64,000 bases of DNA from Pseudomonas yamanorum (GTDB lineage: Bacteria; Pseudomonadota; Gammaproteobacteria; Pseudomonadales; Pseudomonadaceae): assembly GCF_900105735.1 (NCBI RefSeq), contig NZ_LT629793.1:1240001-1304000 (forward strand), written 5' to 3'. The notes below the pieces were generated by a model. That model worked only from the letters and a program-made list of their open reading frames with translations, searched no databases and was not told the DNA's origin. The translations under genes and the position numbers were made by a program. Positions 51,482-62,110 of the stretch are shown piece after piece. The number at the start of each line of letters is the position of its first letter. Within the stretch, counting starts at the first letter, position 1.

Positions 51482-53302
51482 TCACCGCACTTGTTGCAAG
51501 TGTCCGTAAAGTTTGGCGTACAGGCCACCGTCAGCAATCAACTGCTGATGGTCGCCATCTTCGGCAATATGCCCGCCATCAAACACCAATACCCGATCCG
51601 CCTGTTTCACCGCCGACAGCCTGTGGGCGATGATCAAGGTGGTACGGCCACTGAGAAACCGCGCCAGCGCCTGGTGCAGGTTGTATTCGGTTGCCGCATC
51701 CAGGGCCGAGGTGGCTTCGTCGAGTATTACCACTTTTGGCTCCGCCAGCACCATCCGTGCAATAGCCAGGCGCTGCCGCTGCCCGCCGGAGAAGCGTACG
51801 CCGGAGCGCCCGACCACACTGTCCAGGCCCAACGGCAGCGCCCTGACAGTCGCATCCAGCTGGGCAATTTCCAACGCCTGCCAGCACGCCTGGTCGCTGC
51901 GTTCACGGCCCATGGTCAGGTTGGCGCGCACCGTGTCGTTGAACAGCGCCGGATGCTGCAGGACCACGGAGACATTCTCGCGAATCGTCTCCAGGCCGAT
52001 TTCCTGTTGGGTCAAGCCACCAAAACGGATGCTGCCTGCCTGCGGCGTATACAGCCCCAGCAACAGTTGCACCAGGGTACTTTTGCCGCCGCCACTGGCG
52101 CCGACAATCGCGACTTTTTCACCCGGGGCAATGTTCAGGTTCAACTGGTCGAGCACCAGTTCTTCGCCGTAGCCGAAATTCAGGCCACGCACCTCGATGC
52201 CCACCGTCTCACGCCCGGTAAACGGATCGGCACCGCCCGCGTATTGCGGTTCATCGGCGCGGGCCAGCAGTTCGTTAATCCGTGTCAGCGCCCCGCCCGC
52301 CGCGTAGTAGGCATATTGCAGGTTCAGCAGTTGCTCCACCGGGCTGATCATGAACCACAGGTAACTGAACACCGCGAGCATCTGGCCGATAGACAGGTCG
52401 GAAAACAGCACCGTCAGCATCGCCGCCGCGCGGAAGATGTCGATACCGAACTGGAACAGCAAGCCACTGGCGCGGCTGGAGGCATCGCTTTTCCACTGGG
52501 AATTGACGGCAAAGTCCCGTACTTCCTGGGCGCGCTGGCCCAGGCGCCCAAGGAAAAAGCCCTGGCGGTTGCCGGCGCGCACTTCCTGGATCGCATCGAG
52601 GGTTTCGGTGAGGGCCTGGGTGAACCGCGAGGTGCTGTCGTTTTCCAGCTTCTTCAGGTGCTTGACCCGTTTGCCCAACTGCACCGTGGCGTAGATCACC
52701 AGCGGGTTGAACAGCAGGATCAACAGCGCCAGCTTCCAGTGCATCCACATCAGGATCCCGGACGTGCCCACCAGCGTGAGCATCGCCACCAGGAATCGGC
52801 TGAGGGTTTCACCGACGAATTTGTCCACCGTGTCCAGGTCGGTGACCAGGTGCGTAGTCACCGTACCGCTGCCCAGGCTTTCGTATTCACTGAGGGAAAT
52901 GCGCTTGAGGCGCTCAATCAGCCGTACGCGAATGCGATAGACAATGTCCTTGGCCAGCCGCGCAAACAACCGCGCCTGCAACACGTTGAACACCAGAGCG
53001 CCGCAACGCAACAGCAAGGTCACCAGCAGCATCAGGCCGATATAGCCGGCGGCCTTCTGCCAACCCAGGGGCAACGCGTGATTCATCACTTTCAGCGCCG
53101 CATCACCATGCCCCAGCAGCACTTCGTCCACCAGCAGCGGCAACAGCAATGGAATCGGCACGCTGCACAAGGTTGCCAGCACGGCGACGCCATTGGCGAT
53201 CCACAGGGATTTCTTGTGATGCAGGGCCAGGCGGCGGACTTCCGCCCAGGTCAGCCGGTCGACGCGTTTGGGTTGCTCAACGGGATCAGGCTGATCATGC
53301 AC
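51482..53302 (-). CDS. ABC exporter, fused permease-ATPase (MsbA-like)
   Basis: 606 aa half-transporter: six-helix membrane domain (about 35-330) and ATPase (about 365-600). Walker A is G-A-S-G-G-G-K-S-T, signature S-G-G-Q-R-Q-R, Walker B V-V-I-L-D-E-A-T-S-A-L-D, switch H in I-I-A-H-R-L. It would work as a homodimer and export lipids, peptides or drugs. Its first codons overlap the end of the DsbA-like gene by 8 nt, so it belongs to the trhO - DsbA-like - ABC transcription unit. Confidence 0.9.
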   Translation of the reverse strand: MHDQPDPVEQPKRVDRLTWAEVRRLALHHKKSLWIANGVAVLATLCSVPIPLLLPLLVDEVLLGHGDAALKVMNHALPLGWQKAAGYIGLMLLVTLLLRCGALVFNVLQARLFARLAKDIVYRIRVRLIERLKRISLSEYESLGSGTVTTHLVTDLDTVDKFVGETLSRFLVAMLTLVGTSGILMWMHWKLALLILLFNPLVIYATVQLGKRVKHLKKLENDSTSRFTQALTETLDAIQEVRAGNRQGFFLGRLGQRAQEVRDFAVNSQWKSDASSRASGLLFQFGIDIFRAAAMLTVLFSDLSIGQMLAVFSYLWFMISPVEQLLNLQYAYYAAGGALTRINELLARADEPQYAGGADPFTGRETVGIEVRGLNFGYGEELVLDQLNLNIAPGEKVAIVGASGGGKSTLVQLLLGLYTPQAGSIRFGGLTQQEIGLETIRENVSVVLQHPALFNDTVRANLTMGRERSDQACWQALEIAQLDATVRALPLGLDSVVGRSGVRFSGGQRQRLAIARMVLAEPKVVILDEATSALDAATEYNLHQALARFLSGRTTLIIAHRLSAVKQADRVLVFDGGHIAEDGDHQQLIADGGLYAKLYGHLQQVR

Positions 53303-53930
53303 AGGCAGCTCGCTCCAGCCAACGACTCAGCAGCGGCGACAACTCGGACAGCGGCTGATAGCCGTTGGTCAGCAGCGCCAACTGCCCATTACGCTCCGCC
53401 AGCAAGGTCGGGAAACCGGCGATGCCCAAATCCTGAACCCAGGTGAAATCCGCCGCGGTGGCCGCGTGCTGATCGGCCCGGTCGAAGGCTTCGGCGAATT
53501 CGATACGCGGCACGCCGGCGGTTTCAGCCAATTCCACCAATACATCGGCGCGGGTCACGTCGCGACCTTCAACGTAGAACGCCTGCTGGATCAGGCCCAG
53601 CAGTTTCCACGCGCAATCCGGCGCCAGGCTGCGAGCAGTGACCACGGCACGGCAAGCCGGCTCGGTGTCGTAGACAAAGCCATCAGGCAATGCGCCTTCA
53701 CGCTTGAACGGCTGGCCGGTGGCTTCAGTCACGGCCTGCCAATGCTCAAGAATGTAGCGTCGGGTAGTCGGCTCCAGCGCCGCACCACTGCCGGTGCGCA
53801 GACCGCCCACCACGAGGTGCAGCTCCACGCCTGCGGCCTGGGCCTGCTCAACCAGCGCCTTGGCCACTGGAGCGAACCCCCAGCACCATGAACACATCGG
53901 ATCCATTACATAGAGCAGGCGCGCGGACAT
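53295..53930 (-). CDS. DsbA/FrnE-like thioredoxin-fold protein
   Basis: 211 aa without a signal peptide. It starts L-L-Y-V-M-D-P-M-C-S-W-C-W-G-F-A-P, the redox CxxC of the FrnE/DsbA branch, followed by an all-helical insertion and the cis-proline strand G-I-A-G-F-P-T-L-L. Cytoplasmic members of this branch act as disulfide isomerases/reductases or as glutathione-dependent isomerases. It sits 3 bp after trhO, so it is co-transcribed with it. Confidence 0.87.
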   Translation of the reverse strand: MSARLLYVMDPMCSWCWGFAPVAKALVEQAQAAGVELHLVVGGLRTGSGAALEPTTRRYILEHWQAVTEATGQPFKREGALPDGFVYDTEPACRAVVTARSLAPDCAWKLLGLIQQAFYVEGRDVTRADVLVELAETAGVPRIEFAEAFDRADQHAATAADFTWVQDLGIAGFPTLLAERNGQLALLTNGYQPLSELSPLLSRWLERAACA

Positions 53931-53933
53931 GGC

Positions 53934-54878
53934 TCAGGCCTCGGAGGATGGGGATTGCTTGTAGTTGTAGCCAATCGGGTGCGGCATATTGCGGGCCTTG
54001 GCCAGTTCAATCTGCTTCTGCCGATCGATCGCGCTGCGACGGGTCTTCTCTGAAAGCTTATCCCAGCAATGCGGGCAACTGATGCCGGCCACATAGTGTT
54101 CGGATGCACGGTCTTCGACGCTGACCGGTGTGCGGCAGGCATGACATTGATCGTAGTCGCCTTCGCTCAAGTCGTGGCGCACGGTCACGCGATTGTCGAA
54201 CACAAAGCAGTCGCCCTGCCACTTGGTTTCTTCCTGCGGCACCTCTTCGAGGTACTTCAGGATGCCACCCTTGAGGTGGTACACCTCGTCAAAACCCTCG
54301 CTGAGCATATAGCTCGAGGCTTTTTCGCAACGAATGCCGCCGGTGCAGAACATGGCGACTTTCTTATGCTTGGCCGGGTCGAAGTTGGCTTTGATGTAGT
54401 CGGGAAATTCGCGGAAGCTGGTGGTTTTCGGGTCGATCGCACCTTCAAAAGTGCCGATGGACACTTCGTAGTCGTTGCGGGTATCGATCAGCAGTACTTC
54501 AGGGTCGCTGATCAGCGCATTCCAGTCCTGCGGGTTGACGTAGGTGCCGACTTTTTTGTTCGGGTCGACGCCTTCGACGCCCAGGGTCACGATCTCTTTC
54601 TTGAGCTTGACCTTGGTGCGGTAAAACGGCTGCTCGTCGCAGTACGACTCTTTGTGGTCGATGTCGTCCATGCGCGGGTCGTTCTTGAGCCAGGCCATCA
54701 AGCCATCAATGCCTTCGCGGCTACCGGAAACGGTGCCGTTGATGCCTTCTTCGGCAATCAGCAAGGTGCCCTTGATGCCGTTATCGACCATCGCCTGCAG
54801 CAGTGGCTCGCGCAGGGCGACGTAATCTTCGAGGGTGACGAACTTATACAGTGCCGCCACGACGATTGCTTGAGTCAT
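53934..54878 (-). CDS. trhO: tRNA uridine(34) hydroxylase TrhO (rhodanese family)
   Basis: 314 aa. TrhO oxygenates U34 of certain tRNAs to 5-hydroxyuridine, the step preceding (c)mo5U modification. It has an N-terminal acylphosphatase-like domain ([11 protein letters not shown]) and the rhodanese domain ([10 protein letters not shown]) with active Cys in [13 protein letters not shown]-terminal cysteine cluster (C-H-A-C-R ... G-I-S-C-P-H-C) may bind metal. Complete length. It is the first gene of a three-gene leftward unit and is followed upstream by the bolA terminator. Confidence 0.92.
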   Translation of the reverse strand: MTQAIVVAALYKFVTLEDYVALREPLLQAMVDNGIKGTLLIAEEGINGTVSGSREGIDGLMAWLKNDPRMDDIDHKESYCDEQPFYRTKVKLKKEIVTLGVEGVDPNKKVGTYVNPQDWNALISDPEVLLIDTRNDYEVSIGTFEGAIDPKTTSFREFPDYIKANFDPAKHKKVAMFCTGGIRCEKASSYMLSEGFDEVYHLKGGILKYLEEVPQEETKWQGDCFVFDNRVTVRHDLSEGDYDQCHACRTPVSVEDRASEHYVAGISCPHCWDKLSEKTRRSAIDRQKQIELAKARNMPHPIGYNYKQSPSSEA

Positions 54879-54930
54879 GGGTGTTCTCTCCAGGTGGCTA
54901 CCCTCGTAAAGGGTGAACCGGATGCAAAAA

Positions 54931-54957
54931 AAACGCGCCGACTAAGCGGCGCGTTGC
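54931..54957 (-). terminator. Intrinsic terminator of the DUF2059-bolA unit
   Basis: On the minus strand AACGCGCCG-CTTAGT-CGGCGCGTT is followed by a run of eight T (the A-run at 54926-54933 on the plus strand). It insulates trhO from the upstream bolA-family gene. Confidence 0.85.
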
Positions 54958-54984
54958 GGATTCTATCAGGGATAAACCGTTAAC

Positions 54985-55084
54985 TGTAGGAGCGAGCTTG
55001 CTCGCGAAGGACGTCAACGTTGACGCGGAACACCTGAAACCCAACGGCGCTCTCAGGTTTTTCGCGAGCGAGCTCGCTCCTACA
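54985..55084. repeat. REPIN, type A variant
   Basis: TGTAGGAGCGAGCTTGCTCG at 54985 is matched by its reverse complement ending at 55084. It lies between the bolA-family stop and its terminator, so it is transcribed as the 3' untranslated part of that mRNA. Confidence 0.88.
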
Positions 55085-55105
55085 GGGGAGTTCAGTCGAT
55101 ACCCA

Positions 55106-55399
55106 TCAATGTCCGCCGGCGCAGGTCGGCGAGGCCGGGGCTGCGTCGATTTTCGCCCATTCTTCAGGCGTATAGGTATGCAGCGCCAACGCATGGAATT
55201 CGCTCATCAGGTCACCCAGGGTGGCATAGACCTTCTGGTGGCGCTTGACGCGGTTGAGCCCCTCGAACTGCTGGCTGACCAGCACGGCCTTGAAGTGGGT
55301 CTGCAACCCACGGCTGTGCATATGGCTTTCATCCAGCACGCTCAAGTGTTCCGGGCTCAGGGCGACGAGTGCCGATTCGATACGCTGTTGCATGGTCAT
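55106..55399 (-). CDS. BolA-family protein
   Basis: 97 aa. The BolA fold is shown by D-E-S-H-M-H (ligand loop), H-F-K-A-V-L-V-S, F-E-G-L-N-R-V-K-R-H-Q-K-V-Y and A-L-A-L-H-T-Y-T-P-E-E-W. The conserved His near the C-terminus and in the H-x-H loop would bind a [2Fe-2S] cluster together with a monothiol glutaredoxin. It is 6 bp downstream of the DUF2059 gene. BolA-type proteins take part in iron-sulfur trafficking and stress morphology. The C-terminal ~15 residues are variable. Confidence 0.9.
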   Translation of the reverse strand: MTMQQRIESALVALSPEHLSVLDESHMHSRGLQTHFKAVLVSQQFEGLNRVKRHQKVYATLGDLMSEFHALALHTYTPEEWAKIDAAPASPTCAGGH

Positions 55400-55405
55400 T
55401 CCTGT

Positions 55406-55924
55406 TTACTTCTTCTTGGCCGGGGCTGGGGCTTTTGGCGTCAGCTCGTTGGTCATGTCTTCCAGCAGCTTGTTCACCACCGGTACCGCGCTTTCCAGCT
55501 TGGCCTGGGTCATCTGGGCCGATTGCTGGGTCAGCTGAGGCATTTTTTCCAGGACTTTCTTGCCCAGAGGCGACTGGTAGAACGCAACCAGGTCCTTGAG
55601 CTCGGATTCGCTGAAGTTACTGGTGTACAGCTTGATCATGTCCGGCTTGAGCTTGTTCCAGCCGATCGCCTGGTCCAGGGCGGTGTTGGCCTTGGCCTGG
55701 TAGGTGTCCAGAACGGTTTGCTTGGAAGCAGGCGCCTTGGTCTGCTCGAAACGCTGGGCGAACATTTGTTGCACTTGCATGTACACCGGGGTACCCAGCT
55801 TGTCGGCATGGGCCAGGGTAAGGAAGGCTTCGGCACTGGCGTTGTGGCTGGCGGTATCGGCAAAAACCTGGCCGCTGGCACATACCAGAGCAACCGCGGT
55901 ACAGATGGCACGAAGACGAGTCAT
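55406..55924 (-). CDS. Periplasmic DUF2059 protein
   Basis: 172 aa with a Sec signal (I-C-T-A-V-A-L-V-C-A-S-G-Q-V-F-A-D). The helical DUF2059 repeat is visible in the second half: Y-T-S-N-F-S-E-S-E-L-K-D-L-V-A-F-Y-Q-S-P-L-G-K-K, 'S-E-x-E-L-x-x-x-x-x-F-Y-x-S-P-x-G' being diagnostic. It ends in a lysine-rich tail. The function of the family is unknown; it often occurs beside bolA-like genes in pseudomonads. Confidence 0.87.
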   Translation of the reverse strand: MTRLRAICTAVALVCASGQVFADTASHNASAEAFLTLAHADKLGTPVYMQVQQMFAQRFEQTKAPASKQTVLDTYQAKANTALDQAIGWNKLKPDMIKLYTSNFSESELKDLVAFYQSPLGKKVLEKMPQLTQQSAQMTQAKLESAVPVVNKLLEDMTNELTPKAPAPAKKK

Positions 55925-56117
55925 CGAGTTTCCTTTTCTAGCAGGCGAGGTAAGACCCCAAGGGCGCCCATTCTGCGCCTAAAAAACGCCGCGGCTCAAC
56001 CCCACGCCTTATGGGGCCTGGTTTTGCGGGGCGGAATCCGATGAAAAGTCTTTTAAGGGAACCCCACCGGACGATCACAGCCTAAACTGCGCAAACGAAC
56101 CTGAAGGAGTGTGCCCG

Positions 56118-57502
<1,385 letters not shown>

Positions 57503-57506
<4 letters not shown>

Positions 57507-58459
57507 GACACCAATCGTGCACGCCGGGCCCTGAGCCCGGCGAACAACGACGGGGCCAACGCCACAGTTGCGGAACCCAGCACCACCAGCACGGCCCCGC
57601 CGTAGCCGAGGGCGTTGATGTCTTCGGCGTGCACATACTCGGGCCACATCCACGCGGCCACAGCCACCGCGATGAAGGTCACCAATGGCGTCAGCGCCAG
57701 GGTGGCACTGACGCGCGAGGCTTCCCAGTGGGCCAGGGCTTCGGCGAATGCGCCGTAGGCAATCAGCGTATTGAAGCAGCAGGCCAGCAGCAGCCAGCCT
57801 TGTAGCGGGCTCAGTTGCAGCGCTTCCATCGGGTGCGCCCATGGCGTCAGCAAGAGCGCACAGCACAGGTAGATCACCATCATCACCTGCAACGAATTCC
57901 ACACGGTCAACAACTGCTTCTGGCCCAGGGCGTAGAAGGTCCAGATGGTGGTGGCCAGGAGGATCGTCAGTACACCGGCGGTGTAGCTGCCCAGGGAGGT
58001 CAGCAGTTCGGTCAGGCGTTGGTTGAAGAACAGGCCGAAGCCGGTGATCAGCACCAGCAGGCCCACGCCCTGGCCGAAGCTGAAGCGTTCCTTGAACACG
58101 AAGACGCTGGCGATCATCAGGAAGATCGGGCCCACCTGCACCACCAATTGCGCGGTGCCGGGGCTTAGCAGTTTCAGGCCCACGAGGTAGAGCACGTAGT
58201 TGCCCATGAGGCCGCACACGGCGATTGCTACCAGCCAGCCGCCTTTGGCGCCAAGGGAGCGCCAACTGGGCAGGCGTCTGACTGCCGCGAGGTAGACGAA
58301 CAGGCAACTGCCGGAGACCACCAAGCGAAACCAGGTGACGGTGACGGGGTCCATCACCTGCAAGACTTGTTTGAGTTTGATCGGCAGAATGCCCCAGAGC
58401 AGCGCGGTCAGCAGGGCCAGGGATAAACCGTAGACCCAACGGCCTGATGAGATGTGCAT
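57503..58459 (-). CDS. DMT-superfamily (EamA) transporter
   Basis: 318 aa with about ten hydrophobic segments arranged as two EamA halves (about 10-145 and 155-295): L-L-W-G-I-L-P-I-K, then [10 protein letters not shown] in the first and [13 protein letters not shown] in the second. It is probably a metabolite or amino-acid exporter; no substrate is evident. It starts at ATG 58459, just upstream of the third giant palindrome. Confidence 0.85.
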
Positions 58460-58874
58460 GAATGCCCCGAATGCCTGAGGTGGAGGAGGTGCATTCTAGG
58501 GGGACGCGGGGGGTGGGTGTATATCCGTTTTTTGGGTGATGGCTTGTATTGGTTCCGCTCTTACAGCGGGTCACTTTTGAAAGGAGCCCAAAAGTAACCA
58601 AAAGGCTCTTGCCCCACCACTCGGCACCTCGCCTAGGCTCGGTGTGCCCTCACTCCGGCTTTGGACCGTGGGCCGCCGTCATGGGCCATCCCTGGCCCAG
58701 GACGGCTAACCTGGCGTCCTGCCAGGTTACCCACGCTCCAAAGCCTGCGTTCGGCCAGCGTGGTTTAACGGGGCGCCTAAGATCAAAAGCAGATCAAGAG
58801 CACAGCGGCCTACCGGCCGGCTTGAGTGTGATGAAGCAAAAGCCAAATCAAAAGCTAAAGCGGGCACGGTCAAA

Positions 58875-58961
58875 TGTGGGAGCTGGCTTGCCTGCGATGG
58901 CATCGCCTCGGTGTATCTGAAAAACCGAGGTGTCCGCATCGCAGGCAAGCCAGCTCCCACA
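58875..58961. repeat. REPIN, type B, centre of palindrome 3
   Basis: TGTGGGAGCTGGCTTGCCTG at 58875, with its reverse complement ending at 58961. Confidence 0.9.
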
Positions 58962-59300
58962 GAAAAGCAGAGCTGCATCCGCTTCAGATTTGGCTTTCGC
59001 TCTGGATCTTGCCTCTGCTTTTAACACTCAAGCCGGCCGGGAGGCCGCTGTGCTCTGCTTTTGATCTGCTTTTGATTTTGATCTGACTGCCCCAATAAGC
59101 CCGAGGCCGAACGCAGGCAGTGCGGAGCGGGTAAACCGGCAGGACGCCGGTTTAGCCGCGCCGGGCCATGGATGGCCCGTCGCGGCGGCCCGCGGAGCAA
59201 TGCCGGAGTGAGGGAACACCGAGCCTAAGCGAGGTGCCGACAGGCGGGGCAGAGCCCTTTGCTTACTTTGGGGCTTTTCCAAAGTGAGTCGCTGTAAGAG

Positions 59301-60766
59301 CCATCCCTTTCAAGGTCTGCGTTTAAAAGTCCGTTTAAGGCCATGTTTAAGTACGTTTATCCGACTTGGCCGCCTTAAGCACCCTAGCTGTTGAGACATG
59401 CGCCCGTGCTGCCTTACCTTCCAGCCACTCCTTGGGCTTGGCTACTTTGGGGCCACGAGGGCTTTTTGCTACGGACTTAGGTTTGATCATCCTTGCCAGG
59501 GCCAGCAATCGCTCTGCCAGCCCTTGCGGAGTCTTTTCAAGAGGGAAATTTTCCGCAGGCAATGCGATCTGCAAGCCTTGATAATCACTGCGAACATGCA
59601 CCGCCAAATGGAAAATCGAAACCTGCCAACCCTCTGGCTGCGTTTCGCGGTGCGCCTGCTCAACGCTACGCTTGAGAACCGACAAAACGTTGTAAGCCAG
59701 GACCGCCGAGGCAAAGCCCAATAGCGCGGCTTTCGGGCTGCCAAGGCCTGTAATTTCACTGTCCAGTACCGACTCAAGGCGCTGAAACATTCCTTCGATA
59801 CTCCAGCGATGACGGTATAAATCGGCTATCTGCCGGGCACCGATGGTGTCGGGCAAATTGCTCCAGAACCACATCACCAAATCACCTGAGTCATTCGCCG
59901 TTTGCAGGCTCAACTCAACACGTCGCCAGCGGCGGCCACCCTTCACTTCGATGATTTGTTCGCGAACGGTTCCGCTATCGACCGTCCCTGAGTCTTGCCA
60001 CTCACTTTCCTGGACCAGGCGTGGATGCTTGCTGGGTTGGCGAACGATGAACGAAGCCCCCGTGTCCTCGCAGGCTTGCAGGATGGGCAGCGTGCAATAG
60101 AGCCGGTCAGCCATCCACAACTGGCCCGCGCATGCGCGGGCCAGCAGCGGTAAAACACTGACTCGCTCACTGGCGTAGGCATCTTCCCACGGCTGAAGAT
60201 CAACGACTAAATCCAGATCCGGATCGTAGGCAACTACTGAAAATCCTGGGCGCGCTGCGCCGCGCTCATTGCGCAGAGCGCCTAGACGTTTTTCAGTGGC
60301 CGGCAAGTGGTTGCCATCCACAATACGCAACTGCCAGCCGGGCAGGATCGATGAATGGCCGAGCGTTTCGACGGTTGGTATCAAACGTTCGGCACTGCCC
60401 GAAATGAGGGCGCGAAGCAGCTCGGGTTCGGTTCGCTTGATCTTGTCATAGAGTGCCGAAACACTGACCGAAAGGCCCTCCATCTTGCGCGCCGCCGCGT
60501 GCAACGACGGCCTCAAGCCCAATGAAACAAGGGACATCAGCTCAACAACGGTTGAAAACAAAAGCTCACGTGAGTACTGCCGTTGGCGGTGATCATCGAA
60601 CACCTTGTCAACCCAAGCGGCATCTACTGCCTGCTCTAATATCAACTTGGTCATGACGCTGGCCGGAGCCTGTTTTTCAAACCGTTCTAAAACCTTTTCC
60701 CACATAGTTTCGTCGTCCTGACTGGATTGGTTAGGGGATTTTAAACCAAGACCTTGAAAGGGATGG
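59301..60766 (-). mobile_element. IS4-family insertion sequence, 1466 bp
   Basis: Terminal inverted repeats begin CCATCCCTTTCAAGGTCT (59301) and their reverse complement ends at 60766. The match continues imperfectly for ~30 bp (GTTTAAAA). A 9-bp target duplication CTGTAAGAG is at 59292-59300 and 60767-60775. One transposase gene fills the element. It is complete and sits inside the arm of a giant palindrome. Confidence 0.92.
59347..60705 (-). CDS. IS4-family transposase
   Basis: 452 aa from ATG 60705 (M-W-E-K-V-L-E-R-F); a longer in-frame extension reads through the terminal repeat and the palindrome and was rejected. DDE residues: Asp in R-I-V-D-G-N-H-L, Asp in W-M-A-D-R-L-Y-C, and Glu in Y-R-H-R-W-S-I-E-G-M-F. 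The last follows the Y-x2-R-x3-E signature of IS4. A beta-strand insertion domain lies between the second D and the E. The basic C-terminus (A-K-S-P-R-G-P-K-V-A-K-P-K) may bind DNA. No frameshift or stop is visible, so it is probably active. Confidence 0.92.
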   Translation of the reverse strand: MWEKVLERFEKQAPASVMTKLILEQAVDAAWVDKVFDDHRQRQYSRELLFSTVVELMSLVSLGLRPSLHAAARKMEGLSVSVSALYDKIKRTEPELLRALISGSAERLIPTVETLGHSSILPGWQLRIVDGNHLPATEKRLGALRNERGAARPGFSVVAYDPDLDLVVDLQPWEDAYASERVSVLPLLARACAGQLWMADRLYCTLPILQACEDTGASFIVRQPSKHPRLVQESEWQDSGTVDSGTVREQIIEVKGGRRWRRVELSLQTANDSGDLVMWFWSNLPDTIGARQIADLYRHRWSIEGMFQRLESVLDSEITGLGSPKAALLGFASAVLAYNVLSVLKRSVEQAHRETQPEGWQVSIFHLAVHVRSDYQGLQIALPAENFPLEKTPQGLAERLLALARMIKPKSVAKSPRGPKVAKPKEWLEGKAARAHVSTARVLKAAKSDKRT

Positions 60767-60823
60767 CTGTAAGAGCGAAACCATAAGCCGCCGTTACCTA
60801 AATAACGGATATGCCCCCCCAAC

Positions 60824-62008
60824 CTACCGCACCGCCTCAAACAACCCAGTAGCCCCCATCCCCCCCCCAACACACATGGTAACGATGCCGTAACGCAACT
60901 TCCGCCGCTGCAACTCACGTACCAAATGCCCCACCTGCCGCGACCCCGTCATCCCAAACGGATGCCCGATGGAAATCGACCCACCGTTGACGTTGTACTT
61001 GGCGTTATCAATTTCCAGCCGATTACGCGCATACAGACACTGCGAAGCAAACGCCTCATTCAGCTCCCACAAATCAATATCCGCCACCGCCAGCCCGCGA
61101 GCCTTGAGCAACTTGGGCACCGAAAACACCGGCCCAATCCCCATCTCATCCGGCTCACAACCCGCCACCGTAAACCCACGGAAAAACGCCTTCGGCTTCA
61201 GCCCCAATTCCAGGGCCTTCTCCAGGCTCATCACCAGTGTCATGGAAGCCCCATCAGACAACTGCGACGAATTCCCCGCCGTCACCGACCCATCCTCGGC
61301 AAACACCGGCTTCAACCCCGCAAGACTGGCCAAGGTCGTATCGGGACGATTGCAGTCATCACGGTCCACCACCCCATCCAACACCTGCACCGCGCCGGAG
61401 TTCTTGTCCTCGACCTTATACTTCACCGCCATCGGCACGATTTCATCATCAAACAACCCGTCAGCCTGGGCCTGAGCCGTACGCTGCTGGCTTTGCAGCG
61501 CATACAAATCCTGCTCTTCACGACTCATGTGATACCGCCGCGCAACGATTTCAGCGGTCTGCCCCATAGGGAAATAAATACCCGGCACCTGCTCCTTGAG
61601 CAACGGATTGATCAGGTTATCGGTGTTCACGCTTTTCATGGTCAAGCTGATGGACTCAACCCCGCCGGCCACGATGATGTCGCTGCAACCGGACGCAATC
61701 TGGTTGGCCGCAATGGCAATCGCCTGCAAGCCCGAGGAACAGAAACGGTTAAGGGTCATCCCCGCCGTACCGGTGCCCAGCTGCGACAACACCGCCACAT
61801 TGCGGCCGATGTTGTAGCCCTGGGCACCTTCGTTGGAGCCGGCACCGACGATGCAATCCTCGACCGTGGCCGGGTCGATGCCGTTGCGGGTCAGCAGCGC
61901 GTTGACGCAATGGGCAGCCATGTCATCGGGACGGGTCTGGTTGAACTTGCCGCGAAAGGACTTGGCCAGGCCGGTTCGCACGCTGTCGACGATCACTACT
62001 TCACGCAT
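60824..62008 (-). CDS. Acetyl-CoA acetyltransferase / 3-ketoacyl-CoA thiolase
   Basis: 394 aa. Nucleophile Cys90 in L-N-R-F-C-S-S-G-L-Q, His349 in S-I-S-I-G-H-P-F-G-M-T-G, and Cys379 in M-C-V-G-G-G-M-G. It would carry out the thiolytic last step of beta-oxidation or the reverse condensation. Not within the CoA cluster at 39.6-47 kb but could complete it. It stops 12 bp from the right edge of giant palindrome 3 and starts 102 bp from the polyphosphate transferase gene. Confidence 0.91.
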   Translation of the reverse strand: MREVVIVDSVRTGLAKSFRGKFNQTRPDDMAAHCVNALLTRNGIDPATVEDCIVGAGSNEGAQGYNIGRNVAVLSQLGTGTAGMTLNRFCSSGLQAIAIAANQIASGCSDIIVAGGVESISLTMKSVNTDNLINPLLKEQVPGIYFPMGQTAEIVARRYHMSREEQDLYALQSQQRTAQAQADGLFDDEIVPMAVKYKVEDKNSGAVQVLDGVVDRDDCNRPDTTLASLAGLKPVFAEDGSVTAGNSSQLSDGASMTLVMSLEKALELGLKPKAFFRGFTVAGCEPDEMGIGPVFSVPKLLKARGLAVADIDLWELNEAFASQCLYARNRLEIDNAKYNVNGGSISIGHPFGMTGSRQVGHLVRELQRRKLRYGIVTMCVGGGMGATGLFEAVR

Positions 62009-62110
62009 GGGCTACCTCTATTGTTGGGGTTGTTGAGAGATGGATCGAGCATAGATCCCGCCCTCTTCAACCGCGACAATCATTCATCCCGCGTATGCAA
62101 AAGCATGGCG

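Larger units (their letters stand above)
58520..60812. repeat. Giant imperfect palindrome, copy 3, interrupted by an IS4-type element
   Basis: The left arm (TATATCCGTT...GGTTCCGCTCTTACAGCGGG at 58520) and the inner blocks match copies 1 and 2, with a type B REPIN at its centre. The right arm is cut in CTGTAAGAG by an insertion sequence (59301-60766) and resumes in ...CGAAACCATAAGCCGCCGTTACC...AACGGATAT, ending at about 60812. Removing the IS and one 9-bp duplicate restores an ~800-bp palindrome. Confidence 0.87.

Noticed and set aside
51491..53446. Long plus-strand open frame (651 codons) opposite the ABC exporter
   Set aside because: Antisense to a gene with all ABC motifs; no recognisable domain.
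59347..60918. Longer 523-codon start for the IS transposase
   Set aside because: The extra 71 codons read through the IS terminal repeat and into the palindrome arm; ATG 60705 lies inside the element.
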